From assembly GCA_016785225.1 (NCBI GenBank), contig JAFBJZ010000411.1, positions 1,664,001-1,728,000 on the forward strand: a DNA stretch of 64,000 nt. The letters run 5' to 3'. The notes under the pieces are model-generated. The model searched no databases, was not told the origin of the DNA, and saw nothing but the letters and a program-made list of their open reading frames with translations. Below, piece after piece: positions 52,216-64,000 of the stretch (positions are counted from its first letter, which is position 1; each line of letters begins with the position of its first letter). Source of the stretch: Psettodes erumei. Lineage: Eukaryota; Chordata; Actinopteri; Pleuronectiformes; Psettodidae. A program made the translations under genes and the position numbers.

Positions 52216-53752
52216 CGGAGGGCCAGGCGCTTGGCCTCCCTCTCCCTCCTTTCATGTTCTAATTTATTCTGTCTGATTAATTCCTTCTGCCCCGGCGGCT
52301 GGAGCGATTCCTCTGGATGCTCGCCTTTGCCCCGCCTCCCAGCAGCCCCGGCTCTCTCTCTCTCTCTCTCTTTCTACCGTACCTCCCTCAGCCCACCTAC
52401 TGGGCTCGGACCCCCCGATGTGCCGCACGGCGGCGAGGAGATGGACCGGGCGTGTTGTAACCATGGCGACCAAGGTGCCGCTCCAACCCACCGGGGCCGC
52501 TAAGAGCCCCGGCTCTTGATCTAAGATCTGCCGCCGGGTTTGTGCGGACAGCACAAGGAGCCGGTGGAAAGATGGGAAAGGGTCAGTTCACCGCTGTGAG
52601 TACACAGCTGCTCATACTAATACTTCACAAAGTACTAAATCAACTGAACGATCAGCTGATCAGCAGGAGAGGGGTTTTCTCTTAGTTAATTCTCACCGAG
52701 CGTCCTGACCTCTGACCGTCAGAAATCCAACACAAGTCTGAGCCCCAGCGACTGGATCTGGAGACAAGGAGCTGCCTCCGAACATGCGAAACCGAACGCG
52801 CCGCACGGTCGCCCGTGGGACCGCCCGAAACCACGCCCGCGAACTACACATCTGCTGAACCGCGGCGAACTGATCTCGTGGTGAAGCCCCGAGAACTTGG
52901 AAGGACGCGCGCACTCGATCGAGAGTGTGTTCAGTCATGTGTTTGAATGCCATTAAAACAACAAAAAAATGAAATAGCTTAAAAAAAAAACAACAACAAA
53001 CCAACGAATTGAAGCTTCGCACCACTCCTGTCACCAGAAGGGAACAGAACCTCGGGCCGACCCGAGGGCCGCGCTCGGGAGTTTCGTCCAGACACCTGGA
53101 AAGGCGGGCTTTGGTTTTCCTCTCGACTCTCATTTGTCGTTAGAAGTTGTTGTTACCACAAGTGGTTTGGCTTGGTCTCGGGGGGGGGGGATAACGCCTG
53201 CGTCAGTTACCGTCTGGCAGCTGCGTCGTCGCCCCTGAGCGAGAAACCCCAGCCCTCTCCTTTTAATAAAGACTAAATTCTTTCAAGAAAGCTTAATTTA
53301 CTCCTGTCAAATTTCAACTGCTTGGATTTTAAATGCAAAATGGCGTGTTTGTCTGTTTCCTCTAGGGGGTTTTCAGTGCGTTTCAGCGGCGCTGACCCGC
53401 GCTCACACGTGCGATCGCGTGATGCCCTCCCTCCTGCGTCCTCCCCGCCTTCGCCCCGGCGTGTTTTCAATCAAAACGCGGCAGAAACGCCGCAAACATC
53501 CATTTCGATCTCTCGGTCCAATGCCGGGATAGCATCTCTGTGAATCGGGTCCAAACCATGATGCTGAAACATATTCCCTTTTTTCTCTCTCTCGCTCTCT
53601 CTCTCCCGTACGACCCCGCAAGATGCTCTCCGTGTGTTTGGCAAACATCCCCGCTGTAGTTTGACTGTCTTGAATTATAGATGGAAGACGCGAGCCACCC
53701 GCTGCTTGTTTGTTTGTTCAGGGCTCCGAGTAAGCGGAGGGAACGCGAGAGG

Positions 53753-53756
<4 letters not shown>

Positions 53757-53785
<29 letters not shown>
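53757..53785. repeat. (GA)n microsatellite
   Basis: About 14 GA units followed by a long purine-only stretch toward 53960. Confidence 0.9.
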
Positions 53786-53789
<4 letters not shown>

Positions 53790-54313
53790 ATGGGACGGAG
53801 GGTGCAGGGGGGCACGGAGTGGAGGAAGAGTAAAAAAGAGAGGAAGAAGGAGAGAGAGAAGGAGAAAAACATGAGAAAAGGGGGATGCAGAGACAGATTA
53901 AGGAGGAAGAGGAGGACGGACGCAGGAAAAGAAAAAGGAGAGGAACCGAACCCGCGGCCCTGCCGAGCGGCGTCAGGAGATGAGCGGAGAGCCCCCCCCA
54001 GCTAATAAGGCGGGCGCGCCCGTGGCCGTGATGTGTTTGTCGCCGAGCGCCGCCTTACATCATCGACCGCCCATCCCTGCGCTGCACCTCGGCAGCGGTT
54101 CTTCTGAATATCCGAGGGAGGGAGGGGGGTGGCCCTCCCGCCCCCGCCCGTCCGGATCGCATTACACAGGGCTCCGGGCTCTGATGTGGCTTTCAGGATG
54201 GAGAGCGCGCGAACCCCCGGGCCCGCGACCGCACGGACCAGCTCGGCGCAGGCCGTCCTGTGGTCTCCTCGCTATGACAGAATATTTTTGAATGCCTCGT
54301 ACATTCCCTAACT

Positions 54314-54356
54314 ATACCCCCCCCCCCCACCCCACCCCACCCCCACCACCACCACC
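54314..54356. repeat. C-rich tract, G-quadruplex/i-motif potential
   Basis: C13 followed by four CCCC blocks separated by single A and then (CCA)n. The minus strand has more than four G runs in 25 bases. Confidence 0.8.
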
Positions 54357-56378
54357 ACCAAACATGTTGCTCTCATTTAGATGGGGTTTTTCATGAGGGA
54401 GAAGGGGGAGGGTGGAGTGCGCGCCGGTGGCCGTGACAGGCTGCGCCGCGTTCTGTCGGTTTTCACCTTCGGACAGAAGGCTCTGCCGCGTCACACTAGA
54501 TCCGGAGCTAGCCAATCAACGTCGGAGGTCGGTCGCCGGGGGCGAGCATGCGCTGCGCCAATTTTTTTTTTTGCACTCGAGAAGTGACCGAACTTCACTG
54601 AAGCCAGTAGTTACGACGACTTCATCTCACACGTCAAAAAAGGGCCGAGGGCCGGGCTCGCCGCCGAAAAAGTCGCAGTCGTAACGATTAACGTAACGAT
54701 GTGCAGATACATCCGTGATGTGCACTCGCGGACTCACGCGCTCCGTATTTGTCTGGAGCAGACCTGAAGCCTGTCAACGGATCAAACGCTGCGAGTACGA
54801 GACGCAGATAAAATAGGATAATGAAAACGCCCCCCCTCCCGAATGGGGAGGGGCTGAGAAGCAGAAACTTCAAAAGGAAGGTGGAAGTGAGGATGCAAAC
54901 ATCAACGAACAGATACACGGTCGGGACGTTCGAACGAACGGATGGCTAAAAAGGGAAAGGACGTCGGCGGAGCACAAAGGGAGCCTCCGCAAACCCTGCG
55001 CCACCGCCCCACCACGACGTTGTGGGCCCTCACCTTTTCATCATACCCCCCCCCCAACCGCCCATCAATTAAATCCCTCGCCGCTGGCCGGGGTCCTGCG
55101 CCGTGTTCGCTCCCCCACCTTCTCCCGCTGCCTCCGAGCCAGTGTCTCTTTAATCTTCAGGAGATGTTCCCATTGATGGGCCCATCGATTTGATGTTGCG
55201 CCAGCTGCTTTTATCTCCAGGAACTCAAAGAGGTGTCGGAGAGAAGAGATGCCCCCCCCCCCCCGCCCCACCACCACCACCTCCACCCCCACCCCCACCC
55301 CGTGCCAATTCTGTTTTGTGCTTTCGGACGGCCTGTCTTAACCCGGGGTGGTCTGAGACCTCCGGGTGGGGTCGCGCAGGGTGGCTGACTATCGACCATG
55401 CTGTCAGAGCATCTACCGCTCCCTCATATAACATTATCAGTGGAGCTCGGCGATGATGGCGGGCATCGGCGGCGATCGGCGTTCCCCTGGGCGGAGCCTG
55501 AAAAGCCGAGGAACACGGACGTGGCATCTGTTCGCGTCGGCCCGTCCGGATCGAGCCGCGAGCCGAAGGGAGGGACGCCGCTCTCTCGCGCGCCGGAGTC
55601 ATCTGTGTACTTTGGGAGGGAGCGGAGCGAGGGCGCTGCCAATCCGCGGGGCGACCGCGCACGGCGCTCGTCCAAAACACCCCCCGCGAGGGTGCGCGCT
55701 GGCCCACGCTCCACCGCAGAGGGCCCCGGGGGGGGGGGGGGCTCGCTACACAGCAGCATCGAGAGAGGCCGCCTGCGTCCATGATGTGGAGCAGCGCGTG
55801 CGTCTTGTGTGCGGATGAGGGCTCCCCGGAGAACACGGCAGGACCGTGGTTCTTTTTAAGGAGCGCCTGCCAAGACACTCGGGCCGGCCGACGGGGGGGG
55901 GGGTGGGGGTGGGGTGGGGGGGGGGGTGATGCTCTGCTATCGATCATCTGCGCTAATAACACGGTGACTCGCGGCGTGCAATTATCACCCCGAAATAAAG
56001 TGGCACCGCTCCACCGGGGGGACCTCTGCTCCTAAATCAGCCGCTGTCATCCGCTCCCTCCCTCCCTCCCCTCCTCGTCCCTTAAAAAAAAACAACCTCC
56101 TCCGAGCACTGTGGCCAAAACTTCGGAACAGCCCTTTAACCGTCTCCTGCTGTCTTCTGGCCGCTCGCTCGCCCGCTCGTCCGCAGCGCCCCCCCCCTTG
56201 TTTTCATGCCCTCGTCCCGGCATTCTTCCGCACATCCCTCCATTCTTCTCCTCCGTCCCTCCGCTCTATAAAAACGTCTGATGTTTGCGTCTGTGGTCGG
56301 CCGAATTGTTTAGTCGTGATTTGTAATGTAAATATGTGGCCGCGTATGAGAGCGCCGCTCTCTCTGGGCGCCCCCCGA

Positions 56379-56399
56379 GCGCGCGCGCGCACACACACA

Positions 56400-56435
<36 letters not shown>
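56379..56435. repeat. (GC)6-(AC)21 compound tract
   Basis: A GC alternation runs directly into CA repeats with only one AG break: about 55 bases of nearly uninterrupted purine-pyrimidine alternation. Confidence 0.9.
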
Positions 56436-56439
<4 letters not shown>

Positions 56440-59281
56440 GCATATTCAGAGAAGAACCAGCAGCTGCCTGGCTCGGCTCCGCCGCTCCTACTAAGCCATA
56501 ATTGTTCCCGGGCCTGTTCTACTCCCTTCAGTACCGGTCCGCCCGAGCCAAGCGGCTAACCATCAGCAGCCCTCATGGCTTCGCTTCGCCCTCTGGGCCC
56601 TGGGCCCGCCCTGCGACGGAGCCGGTCCGCACGGCGCGCGGCGCGGGCAACGGCGGGAAAACAAACATGCGCGTTCCATTTTTGCATGATATAATTATTT
56701 GCGGGCCGCGGAGCTTTCAGGTGACGTGCCCCGGGCTGCGGCGGCCATGCTGGCGGCCCTCGAGGTTTTTTTTTTGTTGTTTTTTTTTTTCCCTCCGCTA
56801 ACAGCTAGTTACGTTTGTAAATGTACGACTTTTGCCGTTTCATTTAGGGGGCGTAGCAAAGAAGTGTTTTTTTTTTATCACTTGATGGACTTCTGATTTT
56901 GTTGCTAATTTGCCATATTGTTAATCCACCACAAAATGACTGAAACGAACCCTGTCTGCGCTGGACCCTCATGGCATCTCGCCCTCTATCTGCATGTATT
57001 TGTAGCCGAGTCTAAAAAGTCCCTTCTGTTTAATCTCGGTCCAAAAGCAACATGGTGTGGAAACCAGAAACCCGAGCAGCTCACCCGAGGGGCCAAAACC
57101 CGGGGATCGCCGCTCCCGTCCCGGACTCTTCCCCTCCCTCAAGCGGCCCGCACCCGACGGAGCCATCGGGCCCGTTGCTTCACCGATCGCACCCCGCAAC
57201 CCTTCCCGCGAACGGCTTTTGCGTCACCTGCGCGCTGGCACGTCAGGGAGGCAATTCGACGCCGCGCCGCGCACTCGGCATGTGCGTGAGAAATGATCCT
57301 GAAACGGAAATTTCAATTTTCAATTTTTAGCGCAGCTTGATCGACTGTTCCTTGAAGGTCTATCTATTTATCTGTTACTGTAAATCGCACGCCAACGTCT
57401 CCACCCTTAAAGCGACAGAGGGGAAAAGGTAAAAAAAAAAGTAAACGAGACACCTTTAAAAATTTTCCACCAGCGACGTGAGAGCAGCAGCGGCAGCAGC
57501 GGCGGCAGCACGGGGAGGGGCGCTGTGCGCTTGTGTGCACCGTTCAGGTGACAACAAGACTCGAGGCCTTCATTTTCCATGGTAAACCACAACAGGCTTA
57601 ACCTCGCCTAACTGTACACAACGAACACAGGCGCACGCACACCGCACGCACACACCAGGCGCGATGCAGTTGCAAACACTGGGGTGAGAGAGAGAAAGAG
57701 AGAGAGCTGAACTTCAGAGAAGACCCTCACTATGAAAGAAACAGAAGCCAGTCCCAGTGTTATTGTTTTTATTCTTTACTTTCAGGTACTCATTCCTGTA
57801 CTTTTATTTTTGCCAGACCAAAGATCTTACCATAGTAACTGTTTGTCCTTTGAATGATGAAAATGATTTTTTTGAGCGAGGACGTCTCATCGTGGACTCA
57901 GCGGCGGGGGGGTGGGCACCGAGACGCCCGGCGGCGACGTTCTCTCCCCGCGGTGGGATTCGGAAAAGACAAAATAAATCGGCGGTCTCCTTCTCTGCTC
58001 CCACTAATCAAAAACGGTGCAACGCGGACTTGACGTTCAGGCTAATGGCTGCTTAATTGAAACCAGCAACCGCCTCCACTGGGCCCCCCCCCCCCCCGGG
58101 ATTAACAGGGCTCTGCGGGGGTTGGCACTCACGCCGCGCCGCTTGTTTGTGACAGTGTCGGAGTTACGGCCGCCTTCAATTGGCAGCGTTAAGACCCCGG
58201 GCGTGCTCGTAAAGAAAAAACCGAATAAATTAAGGGTGAGCGGGGCGGGGGAAGATGAGGGCGACGAGGAGCGATGGCCGCCTCGCTCTGCAGCGCCGGG
58301 TGGGTGGGGCTGATTCCTCTTGGGTCCTGACAGTGGGCTGACTGTGCCTGCGCCTGCTGTAAATCTGCTTCTGTCTGGGGGGGGGAGTCCTCAAGGGGGA
58401 CGTAAAAACGTCAGCGATGGAGTCTGTCTGTCTGACGGAGCGTCTGTCTGTCAGAGAGGAGCGGGTCCCCTCCCAACCAACGACGACATATCGGCGGCGC
58501 CTGGATGCGCAGCCGGGAGCGGAGCGAACTGTTCGCTTCTTCGTCAGTAACCGCAGTGGAATCTGCGTTCATTTGGGCAAATATGACAAACGCGCACCGA
58601 CAATGCAGCTGTCGCTCTCTACAAAAAGAAAGTCCCAAAGTAAGAGTAACCCTCTCTGATGTCAGACACGCCGAAATCCCAGCTACGGTATCCGTACCCA
58701 AAACTCGCGCCGTCACCGGGAGGAAAATTTAAAAACACGCGCCCCTGATTTGTGGAAATCCACCCACCCCCAAATCACAAATTCGGAGCCAACGTGCTCA
58801 AAAACCGCGGCGGGGAGATGAAACGGCGCCGCCGATTCTCGTGCAACGGCGGCGGGCGACGGGGAAGGTCCTCCTCGTCCGCTGCGGTCGACCCAGTTTG
58901 CTGCCTGCTATTTAATATTTGTGCAGTAAAAACCCACCACCAACAAAAAAAAAAAACGAGCTCACAAAATGATGGCATCTAATTAAGGCAAAAAAAAAGA
59001 GGGAAAAAAAGGGACCGTGCCAACGTTGGCTTCTTCAAACAAATCCACTTCCTGTTGTTAAAAGTGAAAAGCGACTTTCGAGATTCAAATTAGGCTCCAG
59101 ATTCCTGTCCCTTTTCCTTGAGTGCGGCGGCGAAACGGTTAAAGGTGTTCATAAGGTGTCAGAAGTCTGTTTCAACTGGGGCTGCGGTTTTTGTTTTACC
59201 AGGTGCACAGCGCGGTTACTGGCTGCTCATTGTTTACTGCTAACTCCCTTCCGCTACCGCGCTTATCGTCTCTTCCCTTCG

Positions 59282-59285
<4 letters not shown>

Positions 59286-59319
<34 letters not shown>
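59286..59319. repeat. (CT)n microsatellite
   Basis: About 16 CT units inside a longer pyrimidine-rich stretch. Confidence 0.9.
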
Positions 59320-59323
<4 letters not shown>

Positions 59324-59864
59324 CTCTCTCTCCCTTGCCGTCTCCCTCTCGATCGCCCCCTCCAGCCTCTTTCGATCGCCCCTCCGCGACTCCTCCGCGG
59401 CCGCTTTGCCCCCTCGCCTGCCCCGGGCCGATCCCTGCGCCGTGTGGCGCGCTCGAAACGGACGACGCGCTCCTTTTGTTCTCCACTTCCTGCCTGCCCG
59501 CCCACCTCCTCCCTTTCATCTGTCCCCCGGGCGCGTACAGTGCTTCCCACATACATGTCCTGTACAAGTGTGCAACGCCCACGCCTGCGCGCACACACAC
59601 ACACACACACACCGCAGTGCAGCGCACATCGCAGTTTGCTCTAGTTTTCGCCGCACTGCCTCGTCGCAGGCTCCGTTACTTCCTGAAACTAAGCGTGTCT
59701 TAGGGCGTCCGGATTTGACACCGGAGCGTCTTGTTTTGTTTTTCGCGCGTCTTTCCGTTTTTTTTTTCCCATCCCACTTCCTTTTCCGTCCTCCTCCCTC
59801 TGACCCCTCCCTTCCCCTCGTTTCCTCAAGGCTTCCAGCCCTGCCCCGCCCCTCACTTGCCGCT

Positions 59865-59899
59865 GATTATTGGGAGCGGCGCCGACGCTCCCGATAATC
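59865..59899. repeat. 14-bp inverted repeat with 7-nt loop
   Basis: Arms GATTATTGGGAGCG (59865-59878) and CGCTCCCGATAATC (59886-59899) pair at 13 of 14 positions; the exception is a G-T wobble. The loop is GCGCCGA. Confidence 0.75.
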
Positions 59900-62843
59900 T
59901 CTCACCGCGTCTTTGAAACCCGGCGGGGAAAACAACAAAGCAAAAAAAAAAAAAAAAAAAGCTCTCCTCGCGCGTCGTCTGTCTGTGTTTGCGCGCCAGC
60001 GTCGCGTCTCCAGAAAGCCCGAGGGTTGTCTCTCCGTAGGCCGGCGGGGGAAAAAAGTTCCCATGGCCGCAAAGTGCGGGGACGGGTGTCGACAGAACAG
60101 GGAGAAACAAAGGTAGGAAATCAATTTGACGCACGGCCGAGCTCCTTTTGAGGAAACCTGTTGAAGAGGGAATTCCTCCCTCTCCCTTTTGTGGCCCGAA
60201 GATGGCGTCAACACATGGACGCAGTGCCAACGCACAGGAGCGTGCGCGTCCTGAAGACATCGGGTCTCACACACACACACACACCTCCGCAACGCATTCC
60301 CCCGGGAACTCATTCTAACGCGACTAATGTAACATCTCCGGCTGCTAGTTCGAGTCGCAGACGCGCGGCGTCGCCAAGCCGGCGCGTGAGACAGGAAGGC
60401 GTCGCCGGCGGTGACGGTTACAGCGTTGGCTGGCAGGACAGGGGCCCCCGCCCGCACTGAGCTCCGATTGGACAGACTCTGTCTGCGTCTGTGAAACGCT
60501 CCGGGCCAGGTGGGACACCAAGCCAATGCAAGGCCAAGAAGCTAAAGCAACCGAAAGCGTAACCCGGCAAACACGTTTGTTTTTTCAAACGCAGACCGTA
60601 TGATCGAGATGCGATTCGCTTGGATCCCCCCCCCCAGGTGTCGTAACTGTGGGTGTGATTCCTAGCGCGTGGGTAAACTCAGTAGCGTGGTTTGCACGCA
60701 AATGTTTACATGCACGGGCCCGTGAGGAGCGCACAGAGAGGGAGAGGCCGCTTCCTTCCCCTCGGCAGATGAGGATCGTATGGGATTTGGACTCGTGCGC
60801 TGCCGTGCGTGCGTGCGCGCCCTCGCACGCGCGCTTTCGAGATCGCAGCCATGTGTGCCGGGGCCGCTTCATGCGGCTGTGGAGGCTCCAGCTGGTCTGG
60901 GCAGAGCCACGGGCATGGCGGTGGAGAGGGGCGGAGGAGGAGGAGGAGGAGGTTGGAGTTTCGTTCAGTGGGCTCTATTTTTAAAAACCCTATTTTTAAT
61001 AAAGTGCATATTAAAGTGATGATAAAGGTCGGGCGCGGAGGCTGAGGTTTGGAGGGTGAGATGGGGGGGCGGGGGGATGAGGGTAAGGTCGCAGGAGGAC
61101 ATGATCAATTACTAGCATTGACGCGCCAAATATAGGCGTTAATTCATATCGAGAGGGACGTGATGGTGAAAAATTAATCGACCGACTAATCGTCCCGTCT
61201 GTTTATGAGTCACGTAAACCACCCTGAGTCGGCAAACAAGTCACCAACAAGGCCGTCAGGGGTGGGGGGTGGGGGTAAAGAACCAGTCAGCAACAGACAA
61301 GTCGCACTCAACCGCGAGACAAATGTCACGAATCATCAGTCAAGCCATTAAGATTCATGTGATTTTGGGCACTTTGATTATTTTTTTTTTTAGTTTCAAA
61401 AATCATGGAGGGGTGTCCCCCTGATTTTTTTTTATGGCAATAAAAAAAGGTTTTCATCTATTTGTAGCCACATCCATGAATTAATAAACACATCAGAGAT
61501 GGCTCTGCGTGCAGATGGCGCGTGTGCACTGTACCATATTCTCTGCACCATCAGTTTCCTCCACTTTCACTCCCACAGGTGCACGCGACACCAGGGGTCC
61601 GATTGTTAAAGTCTGCAACGATTTGTCGACGCACCTTAAAATGAATTGGTAATTAGTGATGCGAAACAAAAGGAAAGAAAAGAAAAGAAAGCCTGAATAT
61701 GGTTTTGGAAGCGTAGCCGGAGTATGTGCAGGTTTTCACAGCCTTCTTTGACAGTGAAAAATACATTTCGAAGTTTCGGCCCCTCGGTCGGCGGTTTCCA
61801 ACCACTATCTGATGCGCTGGCATGGCACTCTGGTGATCTGCGGAGATGGCAGGCTCTTGTTTTTTTTTCTTTTGCACTCGTGCTCTTTGCGTTGCGACGC
61901 TCGCATGCAAGTCGGTCGAAGCCCCGGCACGCGGGCAGACGCGCCTGCGAGCGGCTGAGACTTTTATTGAGCGGACGATCGTTTCATCACGCCTCATAAT
62001 GTCAAGTCAGCTCATCAGAGGAATATTCCTGGTTAACTAACTGCACCTGAGATTTCTTCTGAGTGTGATCTGGTTTTATTGTTTCCTTTATTCTTTGTCT
62101 TTTTGGAAAGTACAGGGCGATTAAATGTGCGCGAGCGTGCCGCCGTGCACCTCCACTCATCTGGTGACTGCTTCGCAAAACTGTTTAACAGGCTGATTAT
62201 TGACACTCGTGAAAAGGAAATGAAACGAGACTTAAATTCCCACAGGTCATGTGATTTCTAAAAAAAAAAAAAAACACCTCTCTATCTCACAGAAACCAAG
62301 GGAGCATATGAATATGATGAATATCATTTGATTTCTCGCAAAATTAAAAAAAAAAAAACCTGCCAGGAAGTGGACTTGCCTGGTTTTCAAACCTGGCGCA
62401 TTTTTTAAATGAACGGACAACGCTACAAGTAGCTTCAGAATTTGGCCAACACACTTGTTTGTTTATTTGTTCAAAATGAACGTGCCGTGCTCGTGGCTCA
62501 AAGCTCAGATCACGGCTGTCTGATGTTGTCGGACTCTTTTGTTTTACACTCCGTGAGACGAACGCCAAGCGAGCGCGTCTGCGGGTGCGGAAATGCGGAA
62601 AAGCCTTCGAGTCGTTACGGCTAAATGCTTCGGAAAGAAGTGACCGCTGCGTGGGCTACGGTTTATTTGAACGCACCTACGCACCGTCGAACAACACAAC
62701 CCAGCACTTCCACTTACATGCGTATTGGACGGCGTACTTTGAAACTGACCAGGGACACGGGAGGGAGGGTTCTGACATGTTTACAGGTTGTGAGTGTGGC
62801 CCACTAACCTACAAACTCTTGTGATTACGGGTCTGTGTTCACA

Positions 62844-62847
<4 letters not shown>

Positions 62848-62876
<29 letters not shown>
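62848..62876. repeat. Run of 29 T
   Basis: Homopolymer. It may be an old poly(A) tail in minus orientation; no retroelement body is recognised next to it. Confidence 0.9.
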
Positions 62877-62879
<3 letters not shown>

Positions 62880-64000
62880 CGACCCGCCAAACAAAGCAAA
62901 GCGCTGCCATCGCTCGGGGGAGCTGCCGAAATACGAGGACGATGACGGGGCAGGCCGCAACGCACGCGGTAACCCCTGTCAAAGCAGTTACGGATAAGGG
63001 ATTCCAAATTGCGCCGAAAGTGGATTGTTTTATACGGACAATCGTATTAATGCTACGTTGAAGGTCGAACCATCGCTCAGCTTGCTCGTGAAAGTTTATC
63101 TTGTCGGCTCCTCACGTTGCCTATTAGGGGTTGAACACTTTCTTGACTTACTTTGAACTTCCTTTGGACTGAGCCGGGCCAGGGGTGTGATTACAGGGCG
63201 TTCTGATTATGACTGGGGGCATAATTTGAGATCTGTCGAGATCTAATGCCAGCGCTGCGGGAAAACATCACATCTGGCAAACCTGTAAACGTAAAATAAC
63301 CTTGGCGCCGTATTTACACCGCTGCCTTTTGTGAAGCTCGCAGGACGTTGCCACCACCGACGAATTCCAAAAGGTTCGAGGTCTCCGAGGGATGGAATTG
63401 CGCGTTTTCCTATTTTGGAGGAAGTGATTGAATGAGCGGGTGTATGTGTGTGTGAATTGGTCAACGAGCAATTCAAGAAGGCACATCTGGGCGGCCCGGA
63501 CCACTCGCTCTGTAGACGACAACACTTGGGGGGTGACGACTCTGCGCTGTTTCGCTTCGCCGGCCGCCTGGGCGCGACGTCCCGCAACTCGCACAACCCA
63601 CGCACAGCTCCCAAAGCACCGGGGCGCCAAAAAACGAAACTTCTGCCTCTCACTTCCTCTCTTACCGTTTAAAACGCGCAAGCCCGCGCCACTTTAAACG
63701 CCGCCGCTGCATCTCGGCTCGGCTCGCGACCGTCCGACAGGCAGCTTCACCAAGCGGGCATGGGAGCCGGCCACTGAACCGAAGCCAGGGCTCTCGCCGT
63801 GCTGCCTCAGCGGCTGCTGGCGGCAAAAGTGAAAGGCGGGTGAAACCAAAACAACCTCCGACACGTCTGACCTCTCGCATCCTCTTGGTGACAGGAAGCG
63901 TGGGAGGAATTATGGGAAATGTGGTCTTGCTTGAGAAAACAAAACGCGAGCGCCGTTTGCCAACCGTCGCGACGCCGGCGCGGGGTCGGGATGGGAAGAA

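Larger units (their letters stand above)
42375..64000 (-). other. tcf7: tcf7 upstream intron(s) / 5' region, no exon recognised
   Basis: About 21.6 kb of CpG-dense sequence. Exons for the beta-catenin-binding N-terminus (the DDLGANDE-like and SSLVNESE-like segments) were looked for on the minus strand and not seen. Their absence suggests they lie beyond the window or are too diverged. The region holds TCF-motif clusters (43479-43524, 46052-46193), X-box motifs (49254, 52457), an inverted repeat (59865-59899), Z-DNA-type tracts and many CA repeats. The many open frames here are GC artefacts. Confidence 0.5.

Noticed and set aside
55225..55962. Minus-strand open frame of 245 codons
   Set aside because: Pro/Ala/Gly/His-rich translation from CpG-dense, G-run DNA; overlapping open frames on both strands; no family resemblance or splice context.
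59867..60526. Minus-strand open frame of 219 codons
   Set aside because: Contains translated homopolymer (F9) and low-complexity Arg/Ser; no family resemblance.

Overview
The window reads as vertebrate, most likely teleost fish, nuclear DNA. Three protein-coding genes with GT-AG introns are recognised from near-identical vertebrate proteins. Compact introns in ppp2ca and skp1, very frequent (CA)n/(GT)n microsatellites and a teleost-type retroelement tail support a fish. Gene order and orientation, ppp2ca (+), skp1 (+), tcf7 (-), match the inverted order of human 5q31 (TCF7 +, SKP1 -, PPP2CA -), as I recall it.

Layout. 1-5900: AT-rich intergenic DNA with no supportable gene, two possible conserved non-coding stretches and a retroelement tail. 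5970-6130: a TATA/CRE/double-CCAAT module. About 6650-14465: ppp2ca, the catalytic subunit of protein phosphatase 2A, complete in seven coding exons (309 aa). Exon 1 and the long intron 1 are CpG-rich; the other six exons lie within 12040-13678. 14470-15520: short intergenic gap. About 15530-19930: skp1, the SCF ubiquitin-ligase adaptor, complete in five coding exons (163 aa) behind a non-coding first exon. About 19930-20000: tail-to-tail junction. About 20000 to the right edge: tcf7 on the minus strand, a Wnt-responsive HMG-box transcription factor. I place nine coding exons (398 codons plus stop) from 42374 down to 22076. They cover the central region, HMG box, basic tail, C-clamp and a long E-type C-terminal tail. 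I could not find the 5' exons for the beta-catenin-binding domain; they are either beyond 64000 or too diverged to recognise. 42375-64000 is CpG-dense DNA without recognisable exons, full of microsatellites, with several possible enhancer-like stretches.

Functionally, all three genes touch canonical Wnt signalling. PP2A acts on beta-catenin/Axin complexes, SKP1 serves SCF(beta-TrCP), which destroys beta-catenin, and TCF7 is the nuclear partner of beta-catenin. Whether the linkage matters is unknown.

I found no CRISPR array, bacterial-style operon, rRNA, convincing tRNA or clearly novel protein system. The most interesting observations concern tcf7: microsatellites next to splice sites, a symmetric exon missing from the human protein I remember, a C-clamp split over two exons, and TCF-motif clusters in its own long upstream DNA. 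In ppp2ca they are two short introns that stay open in frame and several substitutions in a nearly invariant enzyme. All coordinates come from reading the sequence by eye. Protein comparisons are from memory of the families, not from a search.
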